Positions 40,416-50,453 of a stretch of DNA of 64,000 bases are shown piece after piece. The position numbers were made by a program, and so were the translations under genes. The notes under the pieces are model-generated. The model ran no database searches. It had not been told where the DNA came from and saw only the letters and a list, made by a program, of their open reading frames with translations. The stretch comes from Pannonibacter carbonis (GTDB lineage Bacteria; Pseudomonadota; Alphaproteobacteria; Rhizobiales; Stappiaceae), in NCBI RefSeq assembly GCF_003012935.1, contig NZ_PUDR01000014.1:42140-106139 (forward strand). The letters run 5' to 3'. Position 1 is the stretch's first letter; the number at the start of each line of letters is the position of its first letter.

Positions 40416-40434
40416 GGATCGGAGGGCGAGGAAC

Positions 40435-40644
40435 ATGAGCAGACCGCTCAACGATCAACCGGAGTTGACCTTCGAGGAACTGCTTGCGGACCCCATGATC
40501 CGCTTGGTCATGCGAGTGGACGGCGTTGAGGAAGACGAGCTCCGGGGAATCCTGCAGCGTCTGGTTGAGCAGGAACGAATCCGCGGAGATCACCCGAGAG
40601 GCGTTGAAGGGGCCATCCTGAAGGGCAAATCCCGAGAAGAGTAG
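40435..40644 (+). CDS. Small acidic hypothetical protein after ArsR
   Basis: 69 residues with a convincing ribosome binding site (GGAGGGCGAGG) before the ATG. It is predicted to be all helical and charged (FEELLADPMIRLVMRVDGVE, DELRGILQRLVEQERIR). It has no Cys and no membrane segment. I do not recognise the family. It is 19 bases after the ArsR stop, so it belongs to the CDF operon. The 160 bases that follow show no gene. Confidence 0.6.
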   Translation: MSRPLNDQPELTFEELLADPMIRLVMRVDGVEEDELRGILQRLVEQERIRGDHPRGVEGAILKGKSREE

Positions 40645-40806
40645 CTCGACTTCAGCTCAGTATCTTCGCGCGAAGACCCTGGAAGACCAGAGCACGCCGC
40701 TGAGGAAGCGTCTGGCCGAGCAGACGATAGACACTCGGTTCAGATCGACCGTCGCCTGAGACAGATACCGCCTTGCCCGCGCAAGCCAGAGACTATCGCG
40801 ATGGCA

Positions 40807-42387
40807 TCATGATTGTGTGCTCCATGCAGACGCGCTCGACGGCCGTTCCGGCTTTTGCCCGGCTGAGATCCGCTGGAGTTCCGCCTCGACCGGCTCGCCA
40901 AAGATGTGCTCATAGAGATCGGCGCCAAAGCTCGTCGACAGGGGCGGCCCTTCGATGAGCCTGAAACTACGGTTGCCGGACGAGCCGCGCTCGGCTCGCA
41001 GGAAAAGAAAACGCCGGTCCTGTTCCTGCTGGAGGCTGTCGGCCAGTTCGAACATATGCGTCACGAAGAACACCTTGACGCGGTCGTCAAGCAACGCCCG
41101 GATGACGTCTGTCGCGATCTGCGAGCCCTCTCGCTCATTGGTGGAGGCGAAGGATTCATTGAAGAGAACAAGCGCGTCGGGCCGGATCAGATCGACCATG
41201 GCGGACATGCGCGCCAGTTCCTCGTCGAACTTGCCGCTGCGCAGGGTGCTGTCCTCCTCCCGCTTGTAGTGGGTGAAGACGCCGCTGACGATCTCAGCCG
41301 AGAGAGCTGTCGCAGGGACGAACATCCCGGCCTGCATCATGAGCTGCGCGAGACCGACGCTGCGCAGGAAGGTGGACTTGCCGCCCTGATTAGCACCGGT
41401 GATCAGGATGAGCTGTCGTCCGTCCCCTCCGATGTCGTTGCCGACAATGCCACGCTTCAGACCAAGCGCGAGACAGACGTCATAGAGGCCGGCACATGCA
41501 AAGTCGCGACTGTCCGCCTCGTCCGGGACGGGCAGGCTCACCAGAGCGCCATAGCCCGAAAGCGTATGATTCAGATTGAGGCAGCCCACATAGAAGGCCA
41601 GTTCCGCACGGAGCATGCGCAGGAAGCCCAGCATGTGCTCGACCGCCTCCGCGATCGCGGCCGCCGCGATTGCCAGCCCGCGATCGCGCAGTTCCGAGAA
41701 GGCGCGCGCTCCAGCCTCATCCCGTGGATGAAGCTGCAGGACGTAGCATTCTCGACGGGGCTCGAACAGTCGGGACCACAAGCTCTTCGCTGGAGCCTGT
41801 CGGCGCAGAATGTAGTTGCTGCCTTTGCTTCCGGCCCCGAGCTCGGCGCTCATGAGAATGCCGCGGCGGAATCGAAGCACCTCGATATGATCGACGAGGC
41901 GGGACAGATACGCATCGTCCAGCTCTCGCTGTAGTGTCGAGAACAGCGCCGTGAAGCCTTCCGAGTGAAAGGCCGCCGCATGCGCATCGACAAGCCCGCG
42001 CAAGCGGCGCAGCAGATCGACTAGCATAGCCAGCACCTCGACCGCCCGCCCGACGACCGACTGGGGCGAGTCTGCGAACAGGCCAAGATGATGGATCTTC
42101 TTTTCCCGTTCCTGTGCCTCAACGGCTACCGCATAGATGGCCCGAACGAGACCGGGCTCAGCAAGGCAGTCGCTGAGGATGTCCTGGCGGTAGCGGATCG
42201 CGGCGACCGAAGCCGGTACGGCCGAAAGCACCACCTTGCGTGCAACGTCGAACAGGAAGCGGTCCTCGCCGGCCATCGCTGCGAACAGCGTGTTCAGCTC
42301 GAGGTCCTGAATGAGCGCCGCTTCCTGTGCACATGATGGCGCATCGAAATCGAAATCCCGATCGCGGTGGAGAAGGAAGGCTTTCAT
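40807..42387 (-). CDS. MutS-like ATPase B of the fluoride operon (no mismatch-recognition domain)
   Basis: 526 residues from ATG 42387, which overlaps the stop of the preceding MutS-like gene (ATGA). Residues 1-300 are helical lever/core-like. The ABC-type ATPase of MutS follows: Walker A GANQGGKSTFLRSVG (about 325-340), the Q-loop region, LFNESFASTNEREG as Walker B/signature, and FVTHMFELADSL as the switch His region. The N-terminal Phe-x-Glu mismatch domain of true MutS is absent. MutS-like genes are among those reported downstream of fluoride riboswitches. What they do in fluoride resistance is not known. Confidence 0.85.
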   Translation of the reverse strand: MKAFLLHRDRDFDFDAPSCAQEAALIQDLELNTLFAAMAGEDRFLFDVARKVVLSAVPASVAAIRYRQDILSDCLAEPGLVRAIYAVAVEAQEREKKIHHLGLFADSPQSVVGRAVEVLAMLVDLLRRLRGLVDAHAAAFHSEGFTALFSTLQRELDDAYLSRLVDHIEVLRFRRGILMSAELGAGSKGSNYILRRQAPAKSLWSRLFEPRRECYVLQLHPRDEAGARAFSELRDRGLAIAAAAIAEAVEHMLGFLRMLRAELAFYVGCLNLNHTLSGYGALVSLPVPDEADSRDFACAGLYDVCLALGLKRGIVGNDIGGDGRQLILITGANQGGKSTFLRSVGLAQLMMQAGMFVPATALSAEIVSGVFTHYKREEDSTLRSGKFDEELARMSAMVDLIRPDALVLFNESFASTNEREGSQIATDVIRALLDDRVKVFFVTHMFELADSLQQEQDRRFLFLRAERGSSGNRSFRLIEGPPLSTSFGADLYEHIFGEPVEAELQRISAGQKPERPSSASAWSTQS

Positions 42388-43956
42388 GCTCCGAGCCTCC
42401 GTTTGATGTCTGCATAGGTGAGACGGTGTTTCCGGGCGACGGCGATCGCATAGGCGCGCCCGTCTGCGAGCTTGCGCACGATCTTGTAGGTACGCGAGGA
42501 CGGATCGTCCGGGATGACGGTGCTGGCAGCGCTGACGATCGTCTCTCCCAGCGTTGCGAGCTCGTCGATGAAGGGTGACGCAGACGCACAGCGCGTCGAG
42601 AGCGATTACCTTTTCGAGCACCTTGCGGCCGAGGATGATAGCGTCGCTGAGCGCAGTCGAGGTGAAGATTTCGTTCATGATGATGACGCTCCGAGGCGTC
42701 GCGGCCTTAAGGATGTCGTGCATGCGCACGAGGTCGTCCTGCAGCTTGCCGCGCAGGTCGTGGATGTTCTCCGCCCGCTCGAAATGCGTGAAGATGCGAT
42801 CCGGCAGATAAAGCCGCGCCGCCGAACCCGGCACGGGAAGGCCGAGGCTTCCTAGAAAATGCAGCTGGCCGAAAGTGCGCGCGAAGGTGGTCTTGCCGCC
42901 CTGGTTGGGGCCGGAGACGACAAAGATGCGTTCCGCGCCGGCGAGGTGGAAATCGTTTTGCACCACCGGCTGCTGCTCCTGCAGGAGCTTGACGGCCAGC
43001 GCCAGGTCGAAGGTCTCCTCGCACGATACCGATTTGCAGGTGGCCGACACCTCCGGATAGCAGAATGGCAGTCCCGCCGCATCCAGCGGTGCGATGAGAT
43101 CGGCGGCGGCGAGATAAAACTGGATCTCGCGATCGAACGCCATCACGCGCTCGTCTGTGAACGCGGCATGCCGATCCGCATAGGCGGCGAGTTCCCCGAA
43201 GATGTCAGGGTAGACCAGTGCCACGCGGTCGAGCACGCCGGCCTCGATGTGGTTCATCTCGGCATAGTCGGGCAGCTTGAACTGTTTCGGCGCGACATTC
43301 CCGACGCGAAATCGCCGGAACGTCTCCTCGACGTCGGCCGTATAGTCCGCCTCCTCGCCCCGGCGGCGCACGATGATCGTTCCATCTCCGATCAGCAGGT
43401 CGTAGCGGACGCCGGCGAGGCCTTTCTTCAGGTGCCGGGTCTGCTCGACACGAGCCTGGAAGGACGCCGATGTGGTGAGACCCTGCAGATAGCCGAGAAA
43501 GGCGCGCAGACCCTCGGAGACGGGTCCGGCGGCGGAAAGTTCCGCGCGGAGGCGCAATACCGCCTCGCAATAGATATCGACGGCATCGGCGAGCCATCGC
43601 ATCTGCTGGAAGCGGTAATGCAGTTTTTGCGAAAACGCCGCGGTATCCCGCATCCTGTTCATCTCAGCCGCGAAGGTGCGAACCGCAGCGCTGACTGGCT
43701 CGCTGCGGACGTCGCGCATCACATTCTGCCGATAGCCGACCCTGTCGGCGTCATGAAGCGGTGTGTGAAAGAATGGCCTGAGATCATAGGCCTCGTGCCC
43801 CGCCGTCAGCGCAGCGACGACCTGGTCGAGGTTCAGGTCACTGAGGCAATCCGGCTGCTGGGCATTGTAATGTGGCGCAGCTTCGCGCGACCCGGGATGG
43901 AGGATACTGGAGAAATCCGTAGGGCCGACAGCGACTGGGATAGGGGAATTCTGCAA
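42384..43956 (-). pseudogene. MutS-like ATPase A of the fluoride operon, frameshifted near its C-terminus
   Basis: The start is TTG 43956, five bases after the ribosome binding site AAGGAGG. The protein has a lever/core region, then Walker A GPNQGGKTTFARTFG (about 348) and IIMNEIFTSTALSDA. At 42573-42575 one extra G on the plus strand (GGG where GG is expected) shifts the frame after CVCV. Without it the protein would continue VTFIDELATLGETI, the conserved MutS-ATPase motif, and end at 42384, giving about 523 residues. As it stands the frame reads on into the next gene, giving a false 1059-residue fusion. The lesion may be a sequencing error. It is paired with ATPase B, of almost equal length, suggesting a heterodimer. 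Confidence 0.8.
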
Positions 43957-43990
43957 AATAACCTCCTTCACGCCGTGGAACATCACGTGG

Positions 43991-44037
43991 AAGGAGTCAT
44001 CAGCCCAACGGGGCGGTTAAAGGCGAACTCCATCGCC
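43991..44037 (-). ncRNA. Fluoride (crcB-type) riboswitch before the MutS-like pair
   Basis: On the minus strand the consensus is nearly ideal: GGCGATGGAGTTCGCC, then AACCGCC, then GGGCTGATGACTCCT at the 3' end. The 3' strand ACTCCTT is complementary to the ribosome binding site AAGGAG of the MutS-like gene about 25 bases downstream, suggesting translational control. Confidence 0.92.
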
Positions 44038-44135
44038 TAAATCGAATATGGGACGGAACGCGTCCTCTTTCAACGATCGCGGCGTTTCACAGAACGGCGA
44101 GGGTGGGCGCGGATGGCCATTCGCTTCTTCTAGAC

Positions 44136-44161
44136 ATGTCGCCATGCGAGCATGGCGACAT
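44136..44161 (-). terminator. Hairpin after enolase
   Basis: ATGTCGCCATG (44136-44146) and CATGGCGACAT (44151-44161) form a perfect 11-bp stem with a 4-base loop, between the enolase stop and the next riboswitch. It would isolate the two fluoride units from each other. There is no strong T run. Confidence 0.6.
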
Positions 44162-44204
44162 CATCTTTCGCTCTCCCGGCCCATTGTAAAACGTCAGCAT
44201 TGTC

Positions 44205-45557
<1,353 letters not shown>

Positions 45558-45593
45558 TCATCACGGAGTGCGGAGGTCATCTCCGGGCATGGC

Positions 45594-45617
45594 CCTACCG
45601 TCGCGCCCAACGGTAGG
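45594..45617 (-). other. Alternative hairpin of the enolase riboswitch
   Basis: CCTACCGT (45594-45601) and ACGGTAGG (45610-45617) form a perfect 8-bp stem. The 45610-45617 arm includes the conserved 3' CTCCTACC strand of the riboswitch, so hairpin and ligand-bound fold exclude one another. This is a probable expression platform. Confidence 0.6.
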
Positions 45618-45662
45618 AGTCATCAGCCGGCCGGCTCGCGAAGGGGGACCCCATCCCCTTGC
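45613..45662 (-). ncRNA. Fluoride (crcB-type) riboswitch before enolase
   Basis: On the minus strand: GGGGATGGGGTCCCCC, a short variable segment containing GAGCCGGCC, then GGCTGATGACTCCTACC. The invariant CTGATGACTCCT string is intact; the AACCGCC segment is less well matched than in the other two copies. The enolase start is about 120 bases downstream. Confidence 0.85.
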
Positions 45663-45666
45663 GGCA

Positions 45667-45743
45667 ATTGTGCGCGAGCCGCCTGCATAGGTCAATATAG
45701 GTCGATGGCCGGTATTGACCGGCTCTGTACCAGTAACTACAAA
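45667..45743. promoter_or_regulatory. Divergent promoters of the two fluoride operons
   Basis: Plus strand: TTGACC (45715-45720), 17-base spacer, TACAAA (45738-45743), leading to the riboswitch at 45774. Minus strand: TTGACC (45695-45690), 17-base spacer, CACAAT (45672-45667), leading to the enolase riboswitch. The two -35 regions make an inverted repeat GGTCAATA/TATTGACC (45690-45697, 45713-45720). Confidence 0.65.
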
Positions 45744-45773
45744 GAAGGGGCTTTCGCGTTCCCTCGCGATAGT

Positions 45774-45820
45774 GGGGAATGGAGTCTCCCGAAACCGCCA
45801 TCCGGCTGATGACCCCTGCC
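45774..45820 (+). ncRNA. Fluoride (crcB-type) riboswitch before the phosphatase-crcB operon
   Basis: GGGGAATGGAGTCTCCC, then AAACCGCC, then CGGCTGATGACCCCTGCC. The usual ACTCCT is ACCCCT here. CCTGCC (45815-45820) can pair with GGCAGG (45860-45865), which overlaps the ribosome binding site AGGAGG (45863-45868) of the next ORF. The bases between include other GC-rich hairpin arms (CCGCCCATTGTGGGC). Confidence 0.9.
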
Positions 45821-45872
45821 AACCGCCCATTGTGGGCAAAACGGGCGAGCGTGCCCGGCGGCAGGAGGCACG

Positions 45873-46088
45873 GTGCGTTTCGACACCCATCAAGATCCAG
45901 ATGTTCGATCATTGGTGCGTGCCCGTCGCGGCGCGAACAAGGTCATGCGTCGCGTCGCCTGTAGTGGCCGCGCCGACATCGGCCACGACCTCCAAACCAC
46001 TGGCGCCGACGCGGCTTTGCCACGTGTCAGGGTCTGCGGGCTCGTCCCGTCCTTCCCACGCGAACGATCAAGGATACTCATCCCATGA
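45873..46088 (+). CDS. Small ORF translationally coupled to the histidine phosphatase (possible leader protein)
   Basis: 71 codons from GTG 45873, with a perfect AGGAGG four bases upstream, directly behind the riboswitch. Its stop overlaps the phosphatase start (ATGA at 46085), and the phosphatase has no good ribosome binding site of its own. The product is basic (VRARRGANKVMRRVACSGR) with no membrane segment or motif I recognise. It may be a real small protein or a leader whose translation carries ribosomes from the riboswitch-controlled site to the phosphatase gene. Confidence 0.5.
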   Translation: MRFDTHQDPDVRSLVRARRGANKVMRRVACSGRADIGHDLQTTGADAALPRVRVCGLVPSFPRERSRILIP

Positions 46089-46747
46089 CCCTTCTTGTCC
46101 TGACCCGCCACGGCCATGTCGAGGGCATTTCCCCACCGCGCTTCCGTGGGCGTCACGATCTGCCGCTGACCCCGGCAGGGCGCAATCAAGCCCGACAGCT
46201 CGGTGCTTTTCTTGCGACCCGCCCGCCGATCGACGCGGTCTATACGAGCCCGCTCTCGCGCTGCATTGACACGGGCGCGGCGATCGCAGCAGCCACCGAT
46301 GTGGGTGCGACGGCCATCCCTGAGCTTGAGGATATCGACTATGGCGCCTGGACCGGGAAGACCCATGAGGAGGTAGAGCGCAGTGATCCGGAGCGCTACG
46401 CTCTGTGGTGGCACGCCCCCCAGCTGGTGCGCCCGCCGAAAGGCGATTCCCTGCAGGACCTCGTCGCCCGTACCGCCGAAGCGGTGCGGCAGATCATCGA
46501 TCGCCACCCGCAGGGCCGCGTCGTCCTCGTCGGCCACGACAGCTCTAATCGCGCGCTGCTGCTGACGCTGCTCGATCTGCCGCTTTCGGCTTTCTGGCGT
46601 TTCGAGCAATCACCGTGCAACCTCACCGAGATCGAGGTGTCGCCGAAGGGCGTTCGCGTCCACAGCATCAATGAAACCCTGCACCTGCAGGAACGACCGC
46701 TCCATCAAGGGAGCGGGCAGCCAGCTTCTAAGGAGCAGGCCTCATGA
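46085..46747 (+). CDS. Histidine phosphatase (phosphoglycerate mutase-like) of the fluoride operon
   Basis: 220 residues with the catalytic TRHGHVEG motif (R8-H9-G10), the acid [17 protein letters not shown], and the second His in [14 protein letters not shown] (about 152). The fold covers cofactor-dependent phosphoglycerate mutases, broad phosphatases and cobalamin-pathway phosphatases. With enolase encoded opposite, a phosphoglycerate mutase role next to enolase is attractive, but a general phosphatase is equally likely from the sequence. It overlaps crcB by ATGA. Confidence 0.85.
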   Translation: MTLLVLTRHGHVEGISPPRFRGRHDLPLTPAGRNQARQLGAFLATRPPIDAVYTSPLSRCIDTGAAIAAATDVGATAIPELEDIDYGAWTGKTHEEVERSDPERYALWWHAPQLVRPPKGDSLQDLVARTAEAVRQIIDRHPQGRVVLVGHDSSNRALLLTLLDLPLSAFWRFEQSPCNLTEIEVSPKGVRVHSINETLHLQERPLHQGSGQPASKEQAS

Positions 46748-47175
46748 TCCAGACGACCTTCTGGGTTGCCATCGGTGGAGCGATTGGCACCGTTGCACGC
46801 TACTGGATCGCCCTTTTGATGTCGCCCGTCAGCCGCGACCTGCCCTGGGGCACCTTGTTGATCAACGTCGTCGGCTCCTTCGCCATCTCATTCTTCGGGA
46901 CGATGACAATCGAGCAGGGTCGGTATCCCGCTCCAGAGCTATGGCGCACGGCCTTCATGGTCGGCATATGCGGTGGCTTCACAACCTTCTCGTCATTCAG
47001 CCTCCAGACGCTTGAGTTGATCCGGGCCGGAGCACCCGGACGGGCGCTTCTCAATATCGGCCTGTCGGTCGTGCTGTGCCTGATTGCCGTCGCGCTCGGT
47101 TATGTGGTTGCTGAACACCTGAACGGCGGCGTCCAGCAGATCGCCGAGGCGCAGATCGAGGAGGATGCGGGATGA
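46744..47175 (+). CDS. crcB: CrcB/Fluc fluoride channel
   Basis: 143 residues, four membrane helices. Family motifs: [14 protein letters not shown] in helix 1, [15 protein letters not shown] in helix 2 with the conserved Asn, and [19 protein letters not shown] in helix 3 with the Phe-box and the sodium-site break. CrcB proteins form dual-topology dimers that let fluoride leave the cell. It is co-translated with the phosphatase before it and the stress protein after it (ATGA at both junctions), all behind a fluoride riboswitch. Confidence 0.95.
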   Translation: MIQTTFWVAIGGAIGTVARYWIALLMSPVSRDLPWGTLLINVVGSFAISFFGTMTIEQGRYPAPELWRTAFMVGICGGFTTFSSFSLQTLELIRAGAPGRALLNIGLSVVLCLIAVALGYVVAEHLNGGVQQIAEAQIEEDAG

Positions 47176-48013
47176 CGAGCGATGTCGAGCTGAACGTCAA
47201 CACGATCTTGGCCATTCTCGCCGAACGTGCCGGCGCCCGCCCGTGCCTCGATGCGGCCGGCATTGCGGCGTTGGCACTCGATCACCCTACCGTGACCGGA
47301 CTTCACATCCGCGTCGATCCTCGCCGGGACATCCTGGCGACCGAAGAAATGCTACTCCCCGAGCAGGAAAGGGCGATGGAGATCGAGGCGATGGCCGAGG
47401 GGCGCGCCTTGCGTAATGTCTTTTCCGCCTGGACCGCCGGGCTCGACCGGCATGTCCACACGAGCTGGTCGATATCACCGACGGCATCGACGACGAGATC
47501 ACGGCGCTCGGCAAGCAGGCTGCCCTCAACGTGGTGGCGAATCTCACGCCGGAGAGCCGGGGCCATGCGCGGGCCGCGTTCCACGCCTGCCTGTTCAAAA
47601 CGCATCGGCCCTTGCTGGTCGTTCCCCATGGCTACACGCCGCGCCCTCTACGGCGCGCCCTAATCGGTTGGAAGGATACGCCAACGGGCCGGCGCGCGCT
47701 CGACGCGTCGCTTCCTTGGTTGCGACGCATGGAAGAAATCCGCCTCGTTTGTATCGGCCGCCCCGACCGGCTCGAGCTTGATTGGGCCCGGGAATTCCTC
47801 GCCGACAAGGAGGTCAAGGTCGCGATCGTCGATGTCGAGCGCGAGGGGAACATGTCCGTGGGGACGCAGATCCTTGAAGAAGCACGACGATTCGATGCCG
47901 ATTGGCTCATCACGGGGGCCTATTGGCACAGCGAATTGGCCGAGTGGATCCTGGGTGGCGTAACCGATGCGTTGCTGCGTCAGGCGACGGTGCCGCTGTT
48001 CATGTGCCACTGA
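47172..48013 (+). pseudogene. Two-domain universal stress protein with a frameshift
   Basis: The first frame runs from ATG 47172 (overlapping crcB) through AILAERAGARPCLDAAGIAA to about 47454. The rest of the protein continues in another frame from about 47459 (HELVDITDGIDDEITALGKQ ... FDADWLITGAYWHSELAEWILGGVTDALLRQATVPLFMCH). One base is missing near 47454-47459; restoring it would give about 280 residues, the length of a tandem UspA protein. The C-terminal half has the usual GGVTDALLRQATVPLF nucleotide-binding end. Universal stress genes are known fluoride-riboswitch neighbours. The indel could be a sequencing error. Confidence 0.75.
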
Positions 48014-48729
48014 CGCGGAGAACTCCGTCCTCCCGTCCCCGACGCGAGAGCTGATTGTTGCGATCCTGGCAACGTCGAAGGTTTAGCGGCCGGTAGCCCG
48101 GGCAGCGGTCCGAAGGTTGCGGCGGCGAGTCGGTAAGGTCGGGCAAGACGGTTCATCCGAAGAAGCACAGGCCAACGGGAGCAGACCAAGCCCGCTCTGC
48201 GATGTCTCCTGGTCCGGTTCCGGGTCTTCCACGATCAACCCGCTGCGGGGTCGGCTACGTGAACGTGCCGCCGCTCTCGCCTTTGCCTTCGCAGTGATCG
48301 CGACCGGGCCTGGCCCTTCTGGGGAGCCATCGAGCGGGAATTGGCCCGCTCCCGATGGAGCCTCACAATGTCGAATGACCTTTCACTCGCCCAGAACGCC
48401 CCTTCCAGCTCGCCCGCACCCTGATGGCCCCGGTTTCGCTCTTCGAGGTCGATGGGGCCTATGGCGTCTTGGCGGCCGACGAACTCGACGGCGGCGATGT
48501 CACGGTGCTCTTTGAGTATGATCCCTTGCGGGTGCCGCTTGCGAGCCGGCGCCCGCAAGGGAAGCTACGCCGCGGGCCGGGTCGGTCACGATGGGGCTCA
48601 TCAATTCGCCAGTTGCAGCCCGCGCCCTTGCAGGCTTGGCTCTTCGCGGTCGGTTGGAGCGGTCCCGCGAGATGCGGGAAGAAGCCAGAACAGGAAAGGC
48701 CGGGCGGAAAATCGTCCAGGAAGAATGAG
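48014..48729. other. Intergenic stretch with a degenerate ORF ahead of the toprim gene
   Basis: 48014-48367 shows no convincing gene. From ATG 48368 a frame reads MSNDLSLAQNAP and stops at 48424, but in the next frame the text continues sensibly as QLARTLMAPVSLFEVDGAYG, then ADELDGGDVTVLFEYDPLR. One missing base in the C run near 48402 would join them. A further shift near 48540 would lead into KGSYAAGRVGHDGAHQFA. This looks like a decayed or mis-sequenced gene of about 100 codons that normally belongs to the plasmid backbone set. I do not recognise the family. Confidence 0.45.
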
Positions 48730-49689
48730 ATGGAGACGAGCGAGGTCGAGTATCTGAAGGAGCGGGTCTCCTGTGCGGCGGTGCTGGAGAAATCCGGCTT
48801 CGCGGTCGACGTGAAGGAAAGCACGCGCCGGGCGGTGAAACACCGGCGCGGCGATGACATCGTCATCGTGATCCATGACGGCAAGGGTTGGTTCGATCCG
48901 ATGTCGGACGCCAAGGGCGACGTGTTCTCGCTGATCCGCCATCTCGACGGGGGCAATTTTGCTGAGGTGCTCGCCACAGCCGCCGAGCTCGTCGACTTCA
49001 CTCCGGCGGAACCGGCCTGGACACGAGAGCCCCGAGAGCAGGAACCGGCTGCCCCTCTTTCCGAACGCTGGCGCAACCGTCGCGCACCATGGTCCGGCTC
49101 GGCGACCTGGCGCTATCTGGGCGACGGGCGCGCGCTGCCCGAAACGATCATCCGCGCCGCCATCCGGCAGGACTGGCTGCGCGAAGGCCCACGCGGCAGC
49201 GTGTGGGCGGCACATGTCGACGATGCCGGCACCGTAACCGGCTGGGAGGAGCGCGGTCCGGAATGGCGCGGCTTCTCGACCGGAGGGTCGAAGGTGCTTT
49301 TTCGTCTCGGAGCACTGGACGGTCTGCGCCTCTGCGTGACCGAAGCGGCGATCGATGCGATGAGCCTCGCTGCCCTCGAGGGGCTGCGGGAGGGCAGCCT
49401 CTATCTCAGCACCGGCGGCGGCTGGTCGCCGGTAACGGAGGCTGCGGTGCGGGTGCTCGCGGCACGCCCCGGTGCGCAGCTCGTTGCTGCGACCGACGCC
49501 AACGCGCAGGGCGAGACCTTCGCTGCCCGCCTTCGGACCATCTCTGAGGAAGCAGGATGCGACTGGCTGCGCCTGACTCCAGCGGCCGAGGACTGGAACG
49601 ACGCGCTACGCGCGAAGATACAGGAGGAAAAGGAATGGAGGGAGGAAAGACGGGGCCTGCCGCATGCCCGCCGGCCGCGTCAAGGGTGA
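48730..49689 (+). CDS. DUF3991/Toprim-domain plasmid protein (primase-like)
   Basis: 319 residues from ATG 48730; the frame is open further upstream without a credible start. The N-terminal part VEYLKERVSCAAVLEKSGF, then WFDPMSDAKGDVFSLIRHL, is typical of DUF3991-type zinc-free primase relatives. The toprim part follows: LCVTEAAIDAMSLAALEG with its conserved Glu, and VAATDANAQGETFA with the DxN pair. Such proteins occur on conjugative plasmids and integrative elements and are thought to act in DNA replication or transfer. The last 20 residues (basic, EERRGLPHARRPRQG) look like read-through of a shifted end. Confidence 0.75.
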   Translation: METSEVEYLKERVSCAAVLEKSGFAVDVKESTRRAVKHRRGDDIVIVIHDGKGWFDPMSDAKGDVFSLIRHLDGGNFAEVLATAAELVDFTPAEPAWTREPREQEPAAPLSERWRNRRAPWSGSATWRYLGDGRALPETIIRAAIRQDWLREGPRGSVWAAHVDDAGTVTGWEERGPEWRGFSTGGSKVLFRLGALDGLRLCVTEAAIDAMSLAALEGLREGSLYLSTGGGWSPVTEAAVRVLAARPGAQLVAATDANAQGETFAARLRTISEEAGCDWLRLTPAAEDWNDALRAKIQEEKEWREERRGLPHARRPRQG

Positions 49690-49833
49690 AGCTTCGCCCG
49701 GCTACGCCGGCCCTTGACCCGCCCGGACGGAGAGGCGGCGGCGGGGGATGGGTCACGAAGGGCTGAAGAGAAGATGGTGATCCCGTGAGGGGAGCCGCGC
49801 TCCGGCCTGGAGGAGGCCTTGAAGGAGCCCACC

Positions 49834-50442
49834 ATGAATCTCTCCGACCATCCCATCCGCAAAGTGTATCAGGGCGTCGCCGATCGCCGGCAGATGTTCC
49901 GTCTGTTCGACCGTCATGCCCGGCGCCCGAACCGCTTCGAGGGCGACAACAGTGATCTCTTCCGCGGCGAGTGGTTCGAGATCGGCCAGGTCGAGCACGA
50001 CTACATGTTCGAGATCCTGCCGCCGCTCTGGATGCGCGGAGACATGTTCGCCATGCGCGAGTTCCTCACCGGTTCGATCACCGGCGTCTTCTTCGCGCTG
50101 ACCATCGACGGACGCCTCCGGCACTTCCACGGCTATTGTGATCTCGCCGACAGGGGCACGCCCGAGCGCATGCGCGCAGCCATCGTCGAGCGGGAATCCC
50201 GCCCCGTGAGGGCGATGACACGCGAGGAGCGACTTGAGCACATCTGGAGCGCCACCGAAGACGGCTATCGCGGCTATGAAGACGAGAGTGCCTTTGGCCG
50301 CCAGCATGATCCACGAATGGTGATGATGTGTGCCTCCTGGGGGACGCGGGCGTTCAAGCGCCTCGACGAGCTAAGCGACGTAGACATCTCGGCAAAGCTG
50401 CCGGTGCAGCTGCGCTACCTTCCTGACGCGATCGCGGCGTGA
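49834..50442 (+). CDS. DUF1419 plasmid protein
   Basis: 202 residues from ATG 49834, preceded by GAAGGAG. It starts MNLSDHPIRKVYQGVADRRQ and contains EWFEIGQVEHDYMFEILPPL and FFALTIDGRLRHFHGYCDL. This matches DUF1419, a family restricted mostly to plasmids and mobile islands of Hyphomicrobiales, with no known function. It is followed by a DUF3085 gene with a 4-base overlap if the latter uses its upstream start, so they form a unit. Confidence 0.75.
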   Translation: MNLSDHPIRKVYQGVADRRQMFRLFDRHARRPNRFEGDNSDLFRGEWFEIGQVEHDYMFEILPPLWMRGDMFAMREFLTGSITGVFFALTIDGRLRHFHGYCDLADRGTPERMRAAIVERESRPVRAMTREERLEHIWSATEDGYRGYEDESAFGRQHDPRMVMMCASWGTRAFKRLDELSDVDISAKLPVQLRYLPDAIAA

Positions 50443-50453
50443 GGGGGACGAGC

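Noticed and set aside
40807..43986. One continuous 1059-codon frame covering two MutS-like domains, suggesting a natural fusion.
   Set aside because: A single extra G at 42573-42575 explains it. Without it the first gene ends at 42384 with the conserved VTFIDELATLG text, and the second starts by ATGA overlap.
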